A stretch of 64,000 nucleotides of DNA from Arthrobacter sp. PAMC 25486 (lineage in GTDB: Bacteria > Actinomycetota > Actinomycetes > Actinomycetales > Micrococcaceae): the NCBI RefSeq assembly GCF_000785535.1, contig NZ_CP007595.1, positions 3,184,439-3,248,438 of the forward strand. The letters are read 5' to 3'. A program made the position numbers and the translations under genes. A model generated the notes under the pieces. That model did not search any database, was not told the origin of the DNA, and saw only the letters and a list, made by a program, of their open reading frames with translations. Positions 34,133-42,343 of the stretch are shown here, piece by piece (the stretch's first letter is position 1; each line of letters opens with the position of its first letter).

Positions 34133-35392
34133 GTGGTCAGTGCAAAGGCGCCTGAGCATGTAGTGGTTGTTGGTGCAGGAATCATCGGATTGTCCACCGC
34201 CTGGTATTTGCAGGAACACGGGATCAAGGTCACTGTCGTTGACCGGGGAGGTGTGGCTTCGGGCGCTTCCTGGGGCAATGCGGGCTGGCTCACGCCTGCG
34301 CTGACGCTGCCGCTGAGCGAACCGTCCGTGCTGACGACCGGATTCAAGGCCATGTTCGACCCGGCATCCCCGCTCTACATCCCCGTTTCAACCGATCCGT
34401 CACTGCTGAAGTTCCTGCTGGGCTTTGCCCGCAACTGCACACCGGGAAAATGGCGGGCAGCAATGGCGGTCTTTGCCGAAATTGGCCGCACCGGAATCGA
34501 CGCTTTTGACGAACTGGCGGCGGGAACCCCGCCCATGGCGCAGGCCGCCCACCCGGCCGATCCGTTCCTGACCGGCTTCGCCTCCATCAAGGACCGGGAC
34601 GCCCTGGTCAAGGAATTCCATGTCATCCGCGAAACCGGCGGGCAGGTGGATTTCACGCTCATCTCTGGCGAAGAAATCCGTGCACTGGAACCCACCCTGG
34701 GTGCCGGTGTGGTTGCCGGCATTGAGATCCGCAACCAGCAGTTCATCAATCCGCCCGCCTTCATGAAGTCGCTGGCCGAAACAGTGGTTGCCCGCGGTGC
34801 CACCCTGGTCAATGCCTTCAACGTGACCGATGTCCGCGACACGGGCAGCGGCGTGGACGTGATTGGTTCGGAAGGGCGCTCGTTGCAGGCCGACGCCGTC
34901 GTGCTTGCGACCGGTGCCTGGCTGGGAGCCCTGGCCCGCAAGTTCGGGGTCAATCGCGTGGTCCAGGCCGGACGCGGCTACAGCTTCACGGTTGTCCCGG
35001 ACGAAATGCCCAGCCACCCCATCTATTTCCCGGCGCAGCGCGTGGCCTGCACGCCGCTCGGGGACCGGTTCAGGGTTGCCGGCATGATGGAGTTCCGTAA
35101 CGTCGACGCGCCCCTGGATCCGCGGCGCATCAAGGCCATCGTGGATGCCGCTTCGCCCATGTTTACGGGCATCAACTGGGAGGACCGTGCCGAGGAATGG
35201 GTGGGGTCTCGGCCCTGCACCACTGATGGTTTCCCGCTGGTGGGTGCCACCCGCTCGCCGCGCGTCCACGTGGCCGGCGGGCACGGCATGTGGGGCATCG
35301 CACTGGGCCCGCTCACCGGAAAAATGGTCGCTGCCGGGATTACGGGAAACACCCCGCCCGCCAGCATCCGCCACTTCAACCCGCTGCGGTAA
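34133..35392 (+). CDS. FAD-dependent oxidoreductase, D-amino-acid dehydrogenase (DadA)-like
   Basis: A 419-residue DAO-family flavoprotein. The FAD-binding motif VVVGAGIIGLSTAWYL is at residues 10-25, the family's GASWGNAGWL segment at about 43-52, and the C-terminal GSRPCTTDGFPLVG (about 359-372) and HVAGGHGMWGIALGP (about 380-394) are conserved. DadA enzymes oxidise D-amino acids to keto acids at the membrane; related enzymes use proline, hydroxyproline or glycine derivatives, so the substrate is uncertain. The GTG at 34133 is the likely start. The gene stands alone with no racemase or regulator beside it. Confidence 0.85.
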   Translation: MVSAKAPEHVVVVGAGIIGLSTAWYLQEHGIKVTVVDRGGVASGASWGNAGWLTPALTLPLSEPSVLTTGFKAMFDPASPLYIPVSTDPSLLKFLLGFARNCTPGKWRAAMAVFAEIGRTGIDAFDELAAGTPPMAQAAHPADPFLTGFASIKDRDALVKEFHVIRETGGQVDFTLISGEEIRALEPTLGAGVVAGIEIRNQQFINPPAFMKSLAETVVARGATLVNAFNVTDVRDTGSGVDVIGSEGRSLQADAVVLATGAWLGALARKFGVNRVVQAGRGYSFTVVPDEMPSHPIYFPAQRVACTPLGDRFRVAGMMEFRNVDAPLDPRRIKAIVDAASPMFTGINWEDRAEEWVGSRPCTTDGFPLVGATRSPRVHVAGGHGMWGIALGPLTGKMVAAGITGNTPPASIRHFNPLR

Positions 35393-35570
35393 CGCTCCAG
35401 CTGCGCGCAACCGCATCTTTCCCCCTTGTGGTGAGTTTCTGAACCACCCCTAGGCAGGAATGGTGTGGCTCAGTCGAGTCCCCTACCCGGCAAGGACGTA
35501 GGATGTTCGAAAAAACAATTGTGCGCCCGGGTGCCCGCGTGCCTCGGGCCTGACTGAACGGAACCTGACC

Positions 35571-36581
35571 TTGCCGCTTTTCGACCTGCCCCCGGAGCAA
35601 CTGCGCAGCTACGAATCAGCACTTGAAGAGCCCACGGACTTTGACGAATTCTGGGATGCCACCATCGCCGAGGCCCGCGAATTCGCCCTGGGCGTCAGCT
35701 TCTCACCGGTGGACAACCTGCTGAGCGTCATCGACAGCTTCGACGTGTCCTTCAATGGTTTCGGCGGCGCGAGAATCAAGGGCTGGCTGCACCTGCCCGC
35801 CAACCGCACTCCGGGCCAAAAGCTGCCCGTCGTCGTCCAGTACATCGGCTATTCCGGCGGCCGCGGCCTGGTCCAGCAGGACACCGCCTGGGCGCAGGCC
35901 GGCTACGCACATTTCATCATGGACACCCGCGGACAGGGCTACGGCGGGCTCCTCGGCGACACCGCCGACCCGCACGCCTCCGCCGGCGACGTGGCCCACC
36001 CAGGCCTCATGACCCGCGGCATCGGGCGCCGCGAGGACTACTACTACCGCCGCGCCTACGTTGACGCCTTCCGCGCCATCGAGGCCGCCCAGACCCACAG
36101 CGAAGTCGACGAACACCAGATCATTCTCACCGGCATCAGCCAGGGCGGAGGCCTGACCATCGCCGCCGCGGGGCTCGCCGCAGGCAGGCTCAACGGCGTC
36201 ATCGCCGTCATGCCCGACGTTCCGTTCCTGCAGGACTTCCCCCGCTCCATCGACATCGCCGCGCGCGGCCCCTACCCGGAAATTGCCGCCTTCCTCAAAC
36301 GCCACCGCCACGACTACGAGCCCATCCTTGAGGTGCTCAACTATTACGACGGCGTCCACCTCGCCCGCCGCTGCACCGCCCCGGCGTTGTATTCAGCCGC
36401 CGGGCAGGACGACATCTGCCCGCCCTCAACCGTGTACGGCTCCTTCAACGCCTACGGTGCCGCCGCGGCAGAACAGCCGGCCAAGGACATTGAGTACTAC
36501 CGCTTTAACAACCACGAAGGCGGCCAGGAACACCAATGGATCAAGCAGCTGCATTACGTGGCCGATTTGCTGGCCGGATAA
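35571..36581 (+). CDS. Acetyl-xylan esterase / cephalosporin-C deacetylase family hydrolase
   Basis: A 336-residue alpha/beta hydrolase of the AXE1 family. The nucleophile elbow is TGISQGGGL (about residues 187-195); the acid and base of the triad are probably in GQDDICPPS (about 282-290) and NNHEGG (about 312-317). Family members deacetylate acetylated xylo-oligosaccharides and small acetyl esters in the cytoplasm. There is no signal peptide. The N-terminus MPLFDLPPEQLRSYE is typical of the family, which supports the TTG start at 35571 even though its ribosome-binding site is weak. It may help remove acetyl groups from imported plant-derived sugars. Confidence 0.9.
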   Translation: MPLFDLPPEQLRSYESALEEPTDFDEFWDATIAEAREFALGVSFSPVDNLLSVIDSFDVSFNGFGGARIKGWLHLPANRTPGQKLPVVVQYIGYSGGRGLVQQDTAWAQAGYAHFIMDTRGQGYGGLLGDTADPHASAGDVAHPGLMTRGIGRREDYYYRRAYVDAFRAIEAAQTHSEVDEHQIILTGISQGGGLTIAAAGLAAGRLNGVIAVMPDVPFLQDFPRSIDIAARGPYPEIAAFLKRHRHDYEPILEVLNYYDGVHLARRCTAPALYSAAGQDDICPPSTVYGSFNAYGAAAAEQPAKDIEYYRFNNHEGGQEHQWIKQLHYVADLLAG

Positions 36582-36596
36582 TTTCGGGGTTATGGT
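36567..36596 (+). promoter_or_regulatory. Possible promoter of the leader peptide and DAHP synthase gene
   Basis: TTGCTG (36567-36572) and TATGGT (36591-36596) are 18 bases apart. Transcription from here would start at or next to the ATG at 36603, giving a leaderless message for the leader peptide. The match is moderate and partly inside the preceding gene's end. Confidence 0.4.
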
Positions 36597-36602
36597 GTTG
36601 GG

Positions 36603-36662
36603 ATGACAAACCGTTGGTATGCGTATTTTTCGTTGGCTCTGGAGGGGCCCGCGTCTAACTGA
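36603..36662 (+). CDS. Leader peptide rich in aromatic residues, upstream of DAHP synthase
   Basis: A 19-codon frame reads MTNRWYAYFSLALEGPASN and stops with TGA. It holds one Trp, two Tyr and one Phe codon within five codons, all three aromatic amino acids made from the downstream pathway. The next complementary segment begins three bases after the Phe codon. Such peptides act as sensors in ribosome-mediated attenuation: stalling at scarce charged tRNA changes folding of the message. A leader peptide before aroF (aroR) has been described in Corynebacterium glutamicum. No good ribosome-binding site is seen, which fits a leaderless start. Confidence 0.72.
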   Translation: MTNRWYAYFSLALEGPASN

Positions 36663-36764
36663 CACGCATCCAATCACCTTCAGAGCCAACAGGACAGAGA
36701 ATTCATTCTCTGTCCTTCGCCATTTCCAGGCGGGCTCCGAAGAGGGGGCTCGCTGCCAGCCCGC
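36632..36764 (+). promoter_or_regulatory. Attenuator-like RNA structure before DAHP synthase
   Basis: Three stems follow the aromatic codons. Stem 1:2 is 12 bp (36632-36643 with 36679-36690, core GTTGGCTCT/AGAGCCAAC). Directly adjacent is an 11-bp stem with a 4-base loop (36691-36701 with 36706-36716, arm AGGACAGAGAA). A third stem (36730-36736 with 36758-36764, arm GCGGGCT) ends at the ribosome-binding region. The second arm of the first stem shares CAGAG with the left arm of the next, so alternative pairing is possible. There is no T-run after the second stem. Confidence 0.65.
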
Positions 36765-36781
36765 AAAAGGAAACCATCCCC

Positions 36782-37927
36782 ATGAGCATTACCGCAGCCA
36801 CCGAAACCAACCCGGTAAACGAAACAGTGCAGGCAAGCTCAACAGCAAACTTGCGGGTCAGCCAGTTCACCGAACTGCCGTCACCGGCCCAGCTGGCGGA
36901 GAAGCTGCCGCTGGATGCAAAGACAAGCAACGTCGTCGAACGCGGCCGTGACCAGGTCCGCGCCATCATGGACGGCCTCGATGACAGGCTGCTCGTGGTG
37001 GTGGGTCCGTGCTCCATCCACGATCCCGCAGCCGGGCTGGAATACGCCCGCCGGCTGGCCGAAACCGCCAAGGCTCACGAAGAAGACCTGCTGATCGTGA
37101 TGCGCGCGTACTTCGAAAAGCCGCGCACCACAGTGGGCTGGAAGGGCCTGATCAACGATCCCCACCTGGACGGCAGCCACGACGTTGCCAAGGGCCTGGA
37201 AATGGCGCGCAAATTCCTGCTGCAGGTTGCTGAGCTGGGCATGCCCACCGGTACCGAATTCCTGGAACCGATCAGCCCCCAGTACACGGCCGACCTGATC
37301 ACGTGGGGTGCCATCGGTGCCCGAACCACCGAAAGTCAGATCCACCGCCAGCTCAGCTCGGGCCTGTCCATGCCGATCGGTTTCAAGAACGGCACCGACG
37401 GTGACCTGCAGGTGGCGCTCGATGCGTGCAACGCGGCCAGCGCTCCGCAGTCGTTCCTGGGGATCGACGGCGACGGCCGTGCCTCGCTCGTGAGCACCGC
37501 CGGGAACCAGGACACTCACGTGATCCTGCGCGGCGGCCGCAAGGGCCCCAACTACAAGGCTGCGGATGTGGCGGAGGCGTCCGAAAAGGCCGCCGCCGCC
37601 AGCGTCAACCCGCGCCTCATCGTTGACGCCAGCCATGCCAATTCGGGCAAGAGCCACCACCGCCAGGCCGAGGTTGCGCTGGAAATCGGTGCGCAGCTGG
37701 AATCCGGCGACGCCTCGGCACACACCATCGCCGGCGTCATGCTGGAGAGCTTCCTGGTGGGCGGCGCCCAGAACCTCGATGTTGAAAAGGTTGCTGCCGG
37801 CGGGGCTGAACTGACGTATGGCCAGTCCGTCACCGATGCCTGCATGGACTGGGACGTGACCGCCGATGTCCTGGCGAACCTCGCCCGCAGCTCCCGCGCC
37901 CGCCGCACCGCGGCCACTTCACACTAA
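36782..37927 (+). CDS. aroF: 3-deoxy-7-phosphoheptulonate (DAHP) synthase, class I
   Basis: A 381-residue enzyme that joins phosphoenolpyruvate and erythrose-4-phosphate, the first step of aromatic amino-acid synthesis. The class I (AroFGH) signature VVVGPCSIHDPAA is at about residues 76-88, followed by MRAYFEKPRTTVGWKGLINDP and later GFKNGTDGDLQVALDA, ILRGG and DASHANSGKSH. It has about 20 more N-terminal residues than E. coli AroG. AAAGGAAA precedes the ATG. Regulation probably occurs through the leader peptide and stems just upstream, in addition to feedback inhibition known for the family. Confidence 0.95.
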   Translation: MSITAATETNPVNETVQASSTANLRVSQFTELPSPAQLAEKLPLDAKTSNVVERGRDQVRAIMDGLDDRLLVVVGPCSIHDPAAGLEYARRLAETAKAHEEDLLIVMRAYFEKPRTTVGWKGLINDPHLDGSHDVAKGLEMARKFLLQVAELGMPTGTEFLEPISPQYTADLITWGAIGARTTESQIHRQLSSGLSMPIGFKNGTDGDLQVALDACNAASAPQSFLGIDGDGRASLVSTAGNQDTHVILRGGRKGPNYKAADVAEASEKAAAASVNPRLIVDASHANSGKSHHRQAEVALEIGAQLESGDASAHTIAGVMLESFLVGGAQNLDVEKVAAGGAELTYGQSVTDACMDWDVTADVLANLARSSRARRTAATSH

Positions 37928-37949
37928 CGGCACACCTTTCACATAAGCC

Positions 37950-37984
37950 CCTTCTGCACCTAGAGTAGGCCTAGGAGCAGAAGG
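37950..37984 (+). terminator. Terminator after DAHP synthase gene
   Basis: An inverted repeat CCTTCTGC..GCAGAAGG (37950-37957 with 37977-37984) with an inner CCTAG/CTAGG stem (37959-37963 with 37971-37975) lies 22 bases after the stop codon. No T-run follows. Confidence 0.6.
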
Positions 37985-38036
37985 TGCCGTGCGCCGATGC
38001 CGGCCCTTCCCAACGAAAATGGAGACCGAGACAGCC

Positions 38037-38273
38037 ATGACACAGGAGCAAAATTTCTCCAACGTGAACTTCCTGACCGTGCAGGAAGTTGCCGAGCTCA
38101 TGCGCGTGTCAAAAATGACCGTCTACCGCATGGTGCATGCCGGCGAGCTGCCCGCAGTGCGTTTCGGCCGGTCATATCGGGTCCCCGCCAACGCCGTCGA
38201 AAGCTACCTGCGCTCGGCCGTGGTGGATGGCACAGGGACGCATGGACCCTCCGGTTCGGCGCATACAGGGTAA
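38037..38273 (+). CDS. BldC-like excisionase-fold DNA-binding protein
   Basis: A 78-residue protein made almost entirely of a MerR/excisionase-type winged helix: FLTVQEVAELMRVSKMTVYRMVHAGELPAVRFGRSYRVPANAVESYL. This composition matches actinobacterial BldC, a small regulator of development in Streptomyces that binds direct repeats cooperatively; in unicellular relatives its targets are not well known. The ATG at 38037 has GGAGA upstream; longer starts at 38019 and 37989 are possible. It precedes the bS22 gene, a neighbour arrangement common in actinobacteria. Confidence 0.85.
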   Translation: MTQEQNFSNVNFLTVQEVAELMRVSKMTVYRMVHAGELPAVRFGRSYRVPANAVESYLRSAVVDGTGTHGPSGSAHTG

Positions 38274-38387
38274 AGGCGGTACCCTAGGAAAGATCCATTT
38301 TCGGCTTTGACCGATTCCTGCGATCGGTCGACCTAATCGTTTACGGCCTCATCCGAGGTTGTTCTATGCAGTTTGTGAGGAACTTTC

Positions 38388-38486
38388 ATGGGTTCAGTAG
38401 TTAAGAAGCGCCGCAAGCGGATGTCCAAGAAGAAGCACCGTAAGCAGCTTCGCAAGACGCGTCACCAGCGTCGCAACAAGAAGTAA
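38388..38486 (+). CDS. Small ribosomal protein bS22 (AURKAIP1/COX24-domain peptide)
   Basis: A 32-residue, extremely basic peptide that starts MGSVVKKRRKRMSKKKHRKQ and ends QRRNKK. It matches the tiny actinobacterial proteins annotated with an AURKAIP1/COX24 domain and seen as bS22 on mycobacterial small subunits. GTGAGGAA lies about 6 bases before the ATG and a strong terminator follows. It is often overlooked because of its length. Function is structural, at the decoding side of the 30S subunit as described in mycobacteria. Confidence 0.9.
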   Translation: MGSVVKKRRKRMSKKKHRKQLRKTRHQRRNKK

Positions 38487-38507
38487 ATCTTCTTATTCTT
38501 CAAAAAG

Positions 38508-38542
38508 CGCCCGTTCACCCTTGTGGTGTGCGGGTGTTTTTT
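38508..38542 (+). terminator. Rho-independent terminator of the bS22 gene
   Basis: A GC-rich stem (left arm from 38508, right arm ending GCGGGTG at 38536) with a short loop is followed directly by six T residues (38537-38542). Confidence 0.85.
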
Positions 38543-38594
38543 ATGCCCGACGGCGGATGGCCGGGTTTGCGCTGTCCGTCCAGTGCGCACGTGG

Positions 38595-39407
38595 TTAGCG
38601 CTTGCGGACCATCGCGATGCCCTTCCACAAGCCGTACACCACGCCTACGCCCGTGGCTGCCTTGAGCCCCAGGGTGGCTGCGCGGCGGCCGGAGCGGTAG
38701 TCGTAGATGGGCCAGTTGTTCTCGCGGGCGTGCTTGCGCAACTTGGCGTCGGGGTTGATGGCCACCGGGTTGCCCACGGCGCTCAGCAGGGGGATGTCGT
38801 TGTAGGAGTCGCTGTACGCCCAGCACCGGGTGAGGTCCAGGCTTTCCTTTTCGGCCAGTTCCTCCACCGCGCGTCCCTTGGCCGGGCCGTGCAGGATCTC
38901 GCCGACCAGGCGGCCGGTGTAGACGCCGTCGTCAATTTCAGCCACAGTGCCCAGGGCGCCGGTCAGGTTCAGGCGCGTGGCAATGACTGCAGCAACCTCA
39001 ACGGGGGTGGCCGTCACCAGCCACACCTGCCGGCCAGACTTCAGGTGCTCCTCGGTCAGGGCGCGCGTGCCGGGCCAGATCTTGGAGACGATCATCTCGT
39101 CGTAGACCTCTTCACCCAGCTGGTGGATGAATTCGGCGCTGATGCCGGCGGCAAGTTTCTGGGCCGAATCCTGGACTGAATGAACGTCGTTCATGTTTTC
39201 CCCGCGCAGGATGAATTTTGCCTGCTTCCAGGCGAACCCTGCAACGTCCTGCAGGGTGAAGGCGCGTTTTTGGTACATTTTTCGTGCCACATGGAACAGG
39301 CTGGCACCCTTCATCAACGTGTTGTCCACGTCAAAGAAAGCGGCCTCGCCCTGGTGCTGCACAGCGGTCGAGGCGGCCTCGGCACTGTTGATAGTCACGT
39401 CGGGCAT
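38595..39407 (-). CDS. HAD-superfamily (subfamily IB) hydrolase, SerB-like
   Basis: A 270-residue haloacid dehalogenase-type phosphatase. Motif I AFFDVDNTLMKGAS (about residues 23-36) has the nucleophile Asp and acid Asp; motif II is in WLVTATPVEVA (about 128-138); motif III/IV includes CWAYSDSYNDIPLL (about 192-205). The HAD-IB group includes phosphoserine phosphatases and lysophosphatidic-acid-type enzymes; the substrate cannot be assigned. A C-terminal hydrophobic segment (LGLKAATGVGVVYGLWKGIAMV) may associate with the membrane. It is divergent from the glutaredoxin-like gene. Confidence 0.85.
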   Translation of the reverse strand: MPDVTINSAEAASTAVQHQGEAAFFDVDNTLMKGASLFHVARKMYQKRAFTLQDVAGFAWKQAKFILRGENMNDVHSVQDSAQKLAAGISAEFIHQLGEEVYDEMIVSKIWPGTRALTEEHLKSGRQVWLVTATPVEVAAVIATRLNLTGALGTVAEIDDGVYTGRLVGEILHGPAKGRAVEELAEKESLDLTRCWAYSDSYNDIPLLSAVGNPVAINPDAKLRKHARENNWPIYDYRSGRRAATLGLKAATGVGVVYGLWKGIAMVRKR

Positions 39408-39514
39408 GGAACGAGTCTAGTCAATCCTTCCCGCATGTGCCTGCCTGGCTGATTAACTGTGGGCAAAGTTTCATTGGTGCCGGTACACCGCCGGCATTGA
39501 GTACCGTTGTATCC

Positions 39515-39790
39515 ATGGAAACCTCTGCCGATGCCCGGATCCCGCTACTGGAACTGATCACCAAGGAAGGCTGCCACCTGTGTGACGACGCCCGCAGTGT
39601 TGTCAGCGGCGTTGCAGCCGAACTGGGCCTGCCGTGGACCGAACGACGCATCGACGGCGACGAGGGACTTACGGCCCGCTACGGTGAGGAAATTCCGGTG
39701 GTCGTGGTGGACGGGATTCAACGCGACTTTTGGCACATCGACCCGGTCCGGCTGGAGGGTGTTTTGCGGCGGGCCCTGGCCGGGGGATAG
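39515..39790 (+). CDS. Glutaredoxin-like protein (DUF836 family)
   Basis: A 91-residue thioredoxin-fold protein with the redox-type motif KEGCHLCDDA (Cys-His-Leu-Cys, about residues 17-26) near the N-terminus and the cis-proline region EIPVVVVDG (about 61-69). This small family is common next to rex or haem genes in actinobacteria. The ATG at 39515 is preferred over 39437 because the thioredoxin fold starts soon after it. It lies upstream of rex in the same direction, separated by 115 bases, so the two may share redox regulation. Confidence 0.8.
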   Translation: METSADARIPLLELITKEGCHLCDDARSVVSGVAAELGLPWTERRIDGDEGLTARYGEEIPVVVVDGIQRDFWHIDPVRLEGVLRRALAGG

Positions 39791-39905
39791 TCCCTTTTGG
39801 CTGTGGCCGGGGCAGGTCCTACAGTTGAACCAAGCCTGCGCGCCGCTTGCATGCACGTGTTGAGCGGCAGGATGTGGCCTAAATTTGAGAATTTGGAGTG
39901 ACGTT

Positions 39906-40604
39906 TTGATCCCAACGCAGACACCGGAGGAGCAGCCGGCCGGGCAGACCCGGCAGCTGCCGCCTGCCACGGTGTCGCGACTGACCCTCTACCTGCGCAC
40001 ACTCAACGCGCTGCTGGCCGAAGGTGTGGAAAACGTGTCCTCCGATGCGCTCGCGGAATCAGCCGGTGTGGGATCCGCCAATGTGCGCAAGGACCTGTCG
40101 TACCTGGGCTCCTATGGAACGCGCGGCGTGGGGTACGACGTGGCCAATCTGAGCCGGCAAATTGCCCAGGCGCTGGGGCTGACCCACGAATGGCGCGTGG
40201 CGATTGTGGGTGCCGGCAACCTTGGCCGGGCACTGGCCCGCTATGCAGGCTTTGAATCGCGCGGCTTCGACGTGGTGGCGCTGCTGGACGCCGACCAGAT
40301 GGTCATCGGCAGCGAAATTGGTTGGTTGCGCGTGAGCGACGTGGCCAACCTGGAAACAGTACTTGCCTCCACCCGGGCCAACATGGTGGTCCTGGCGTTG
40401 CCGGCGGGTGTCGCACAATCTGTGTGCGACAGAGTCGTGGCGGCCGGGGTGCACAGCATCCTCAGCTTTGCCCCCGTGGCCCTGAGCGTGCCGGAGCACG
40501 TCAACCTGCGCAAGGTGGACATGGCCACCGAACTGCAGATCCTGGCCTACCACGCCCAACGCCTGCAGGACCCGCGCCTGGAACAGGACCGGCCCAGCGC
40601 CTGA
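39906..40604 (+). CDS. rex: Redox-sensing transcriptional repressor Rex
   Basis: A 232-residue repressor that senses the NADH/NAD+ ratio. The N-terminal winged helix includes VSRLTLYLRTLNALL and SAGVGSANVRKDLSYLGSYGTRGVGYDV (about residues 47-74), and the Rossmann domain has VAIVGAGNLGRALARY (about 98-113). The C-terminus has the domain-swapped helix (ELQILAYHAQRLQ). The TTG start at 39906 has GGAGTG upstream. Typical targets are respiratory genes; I did not see a clear TTGTGA(N6)TCACAA operator in the window. Confidence 0.95.
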   Translation: MIPTQTPEEQPAGQTRQLPPATVSRLTLYLRTLNALLAEGVENVSSDALAESAGVGSANVRKDLSYLGSYGTRGVGYDVANLSRQIAQALGLTHEWRVAIVGAGNLGRALARYAGFESRGFDVVALLDADQMVIGSEIGWLRVSDVANLETVLASTRANMVVLALPAGVAQSVCDRVVAAGVHSILSFAPVALSVPEHVNLRKVDMATELQILAYHAQRLQDPRLEQDRPSA

Positions 40605-40631
40605 GCCTGCTCCCGGCAGACAGGACCGTGT

Positions 40632-41312
40632 CTAGCGTTGCTGGCTTTTGTGCGCCTTGTGCGCCTGGAAGAATTCCGTTGCGGGAGAGCGGTATAACAG
40701 GAACACGGCAACGATTCCCAACAGCACCTGAATCGCTGTCAGCGGGTTGGGCGGGAACAGGAACAGCAGCGACACGATGGCCAGCACCAGGGACGTGGTC
40801 CGCGCCCAGCCGGCACCCTTGCGGACGGCCCTCGCCAACCAAAAGTATGTTCCCGTCATGGCAAGGCTGAGGATGAAGGCCAGGAACAGCGCCGTGTTGA
40901 CCGTGGTGCTGTCGGAGTACAAAGCCGTCAGCTCCGGAGTTGCAGCAAAGGCGTTCTGTAAAACATCAATGACCGATGCCTTGATCGCGGGCACGAGGAG
41001 CACCACGAGCAGGGCAATGACGGAGATGGCCTGCATGATGCCTGCGGCAATAATGAGCTTTGAGGCAAGCAGAACCTTGGCCGGGGGAGCTAGGCTGGCT
41101 GCAGGCGTGCCGGGCCGCCCGCCGTTGAAGCCGGGATAGGACGGGGCTGCAGACAGCTGTGTGTTGGCCTGTTGGGCGTCTTTGATGTCCTGAGGCGGCT
41201 CCCAGCCTGCGGGTGCGTACTCGCCGTAGCGGGGGACACCAGGGGCAATCTCCCCGTAGCTTCCCGGGCGGGAAGTGGGACGGTCTTGAGGCTCTTCACC
41301 GGGGGTGCTCAT
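40632..41312 (-). CDS. Conserved membrane protein, four predicted helices
   Basis: A 226-residue protein of unknown function. The first 80 residues are hydrophilic and rich in Pro, Gly and Gln. Four hydrophobic segments follow: ILIAAGIMQAISVIALLVVLLV-like at about 88-109, TALFLAFILSLAMTGTYFWL near 136-155, a third near 170-181 and LLGIVAVFLLY near 197-207. The architecture resembles the next minus-strand gene, suggesting related proteins with cytoplasmic disordered N-termini. The stop codon is 28 bases from the stop of rex, so the genes are convergent. Confidence 0.75.
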   Translation of the reverse strand: MSTPGEEPQDRPTSRPGSYGEIAPGVPRYGEYAPAGWEPPQDIKDAQQANTQLSAAPSYPGFNGGRPGTPAASLAPPAKVLLASKLIIAAGIMQAISVIALLVVLLVPAIKASVIDVLQNAFAATPELTALYSDSTTVNTALFLAFILSLAMTGTYFWLARAVRKGAGWARTTSLVLAIVSLLFLFPPNPLTAIQVLLGIVAVFLLYRSPATEFFQAHKAHKSQQR

Positions 41313-41396
41313 GATCGCTGCTCTTTCACTGTCTGCCGAGGGGCCGGGCCGTTGGTGCAGGCCTGGCTGATGCGCCGAACGCAGGACTTAACTTGA

Positions 41397-41437
41397 GTAG
41401 GCCGCGTCGGGTTTGTTATAAACCCTACGCGACCTAC
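41397..41437. terminator. Inverted repeat between two membrane-protein genes
   Basis: An 18-bp inverted repeat with two mismatches (41397-41414 with 41420-41437, arms GTAGG..GGGTTT / AAACCC..CCTAC) and a 5-base loop lies between the two minus-strand membrane-protein genes. It probably terminates the upstream one. Confidence 0.7.
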
Positions 41438-41470
41438 CCGACTACTTCCTGATGGAACGCAGTGAAACTA

Positions 41471-42163
41471 TCAGCTCAGTCCCTTTGCCCGCGCATTCAG
41501 CCATGCCGTGGATTCCGGCAGCCACATCAATACGGCGGCCACCACACCCAGCAGGCTGCCGCCGTTGGAGCCGGAGGCCATCAAAATGAAACCCACCACA
41601 ACGATGGCCGACAGTGCCATCCGGGCCCACTGCTTGCCTTCCTTCAACTTCAAGGCACACACCACTATGGCGGCAATCAAGGCCACGGAAATGATCGAGG
41701 CGACCAGCCCCCACACGGCCTCGCCACGGAAATAGCGGGAGGCCAACCCGAACAGCGACCCAATGAAACTGAAGAACGTGAAGAACAGCCAAATGGCGGC
41801 CGTTACCAGCCACATGATGTAGGAGATCTTCAGCAGCTGCGGCAGTCCGTCAGTGCGGAAGATCCCTGACAGGCCGCCTACCGGCATGACGTCCTGGATC
41901 GAGCGAGGCATGTCCTTGGGCATTTCAAACTTAAAGTCCCCGGCGGGAGGCTGCCCGCCGGGCTGCTGGTATGGAGACTGACCCTGGTATGGAGGTTGCC
42001 CTTGATAAGGCTGCTGAGGCTGGCCTTGATACGGCGGTTGCCCGACCGGCTGCTGGTACGGACCTGCGTTGGGATCCGGCTGTGAACCATAGCCGGGAGG
42101 GGGTTGGCTGCTCGGCTGGCCGCCACCCTGTGCGGGATCTGGAATCTCATTCGGTGTGCTCAT
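41471..42163 (-). CDS. Membrane protein with PYQGQ-repeat N-terminus
   Basis: A 230-residue protein of unknown function. The N-terminal 80 residues are a disordered Pro/Gln/Gly/Tyr region with several PYQGQ and PYQQP units. Four hydrophobic segments follow (for example WLVTAAIWLFFTFFSFIGSLF and LVASIISVALIAAIVVCAL). Such repeats often mediate weak interactions at the membrane of actinobacterial cell-division or envelope proteins, but no direct evidence is present here. The ATG at 42163 gives the N-terminus MSTPNEIPD, similar to the MSTPGEEPQ start of the downstream gene. Confidence 0.75.
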   Translation of the reverse strand: MSTPNEIPDPAQGGGQPSSQPPPGYGSQPDPNAGPYQQPVGQPPYQGQPQQPYQGQPPYQGQSPYQQPGGQPPAGDFKFEMPKDMPRSIQDVMPVGGLSGIFRTDGLPQLLKISYIMWLVTAAIWLFFTFFSFIGSLFGLASRYFRGEAVWGLVASIISVALIAAIVVCALKLKEGKQWARMALSAIVVVGFILMASGSNGGSLLGVVAAVLMWLPESTAWLNARAKGLS

Positions 42164-42343
42164 GATTTGAACCCTAGTCGTCGAATTGTGCCTTGCATAG
42201 AAAGACCGTATTGAAACGCCCGGAGATGGCAAATGCCGGTCCACCATAGTAGCGGACCGGCATTAAAGCCCTCTTAAAGCCGGGGCAAAATAAACCAGGT
42301 TAGATCAAGCCGAGGGCGAATTGCGCCCGGTGCAATGCGAAGG

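Noticed and set aside
39791..39905. Rex operator in the rex promoter region
   Set aside because: I looked for a TTGTGA(N6)TCACAA-like site and found none convincing.
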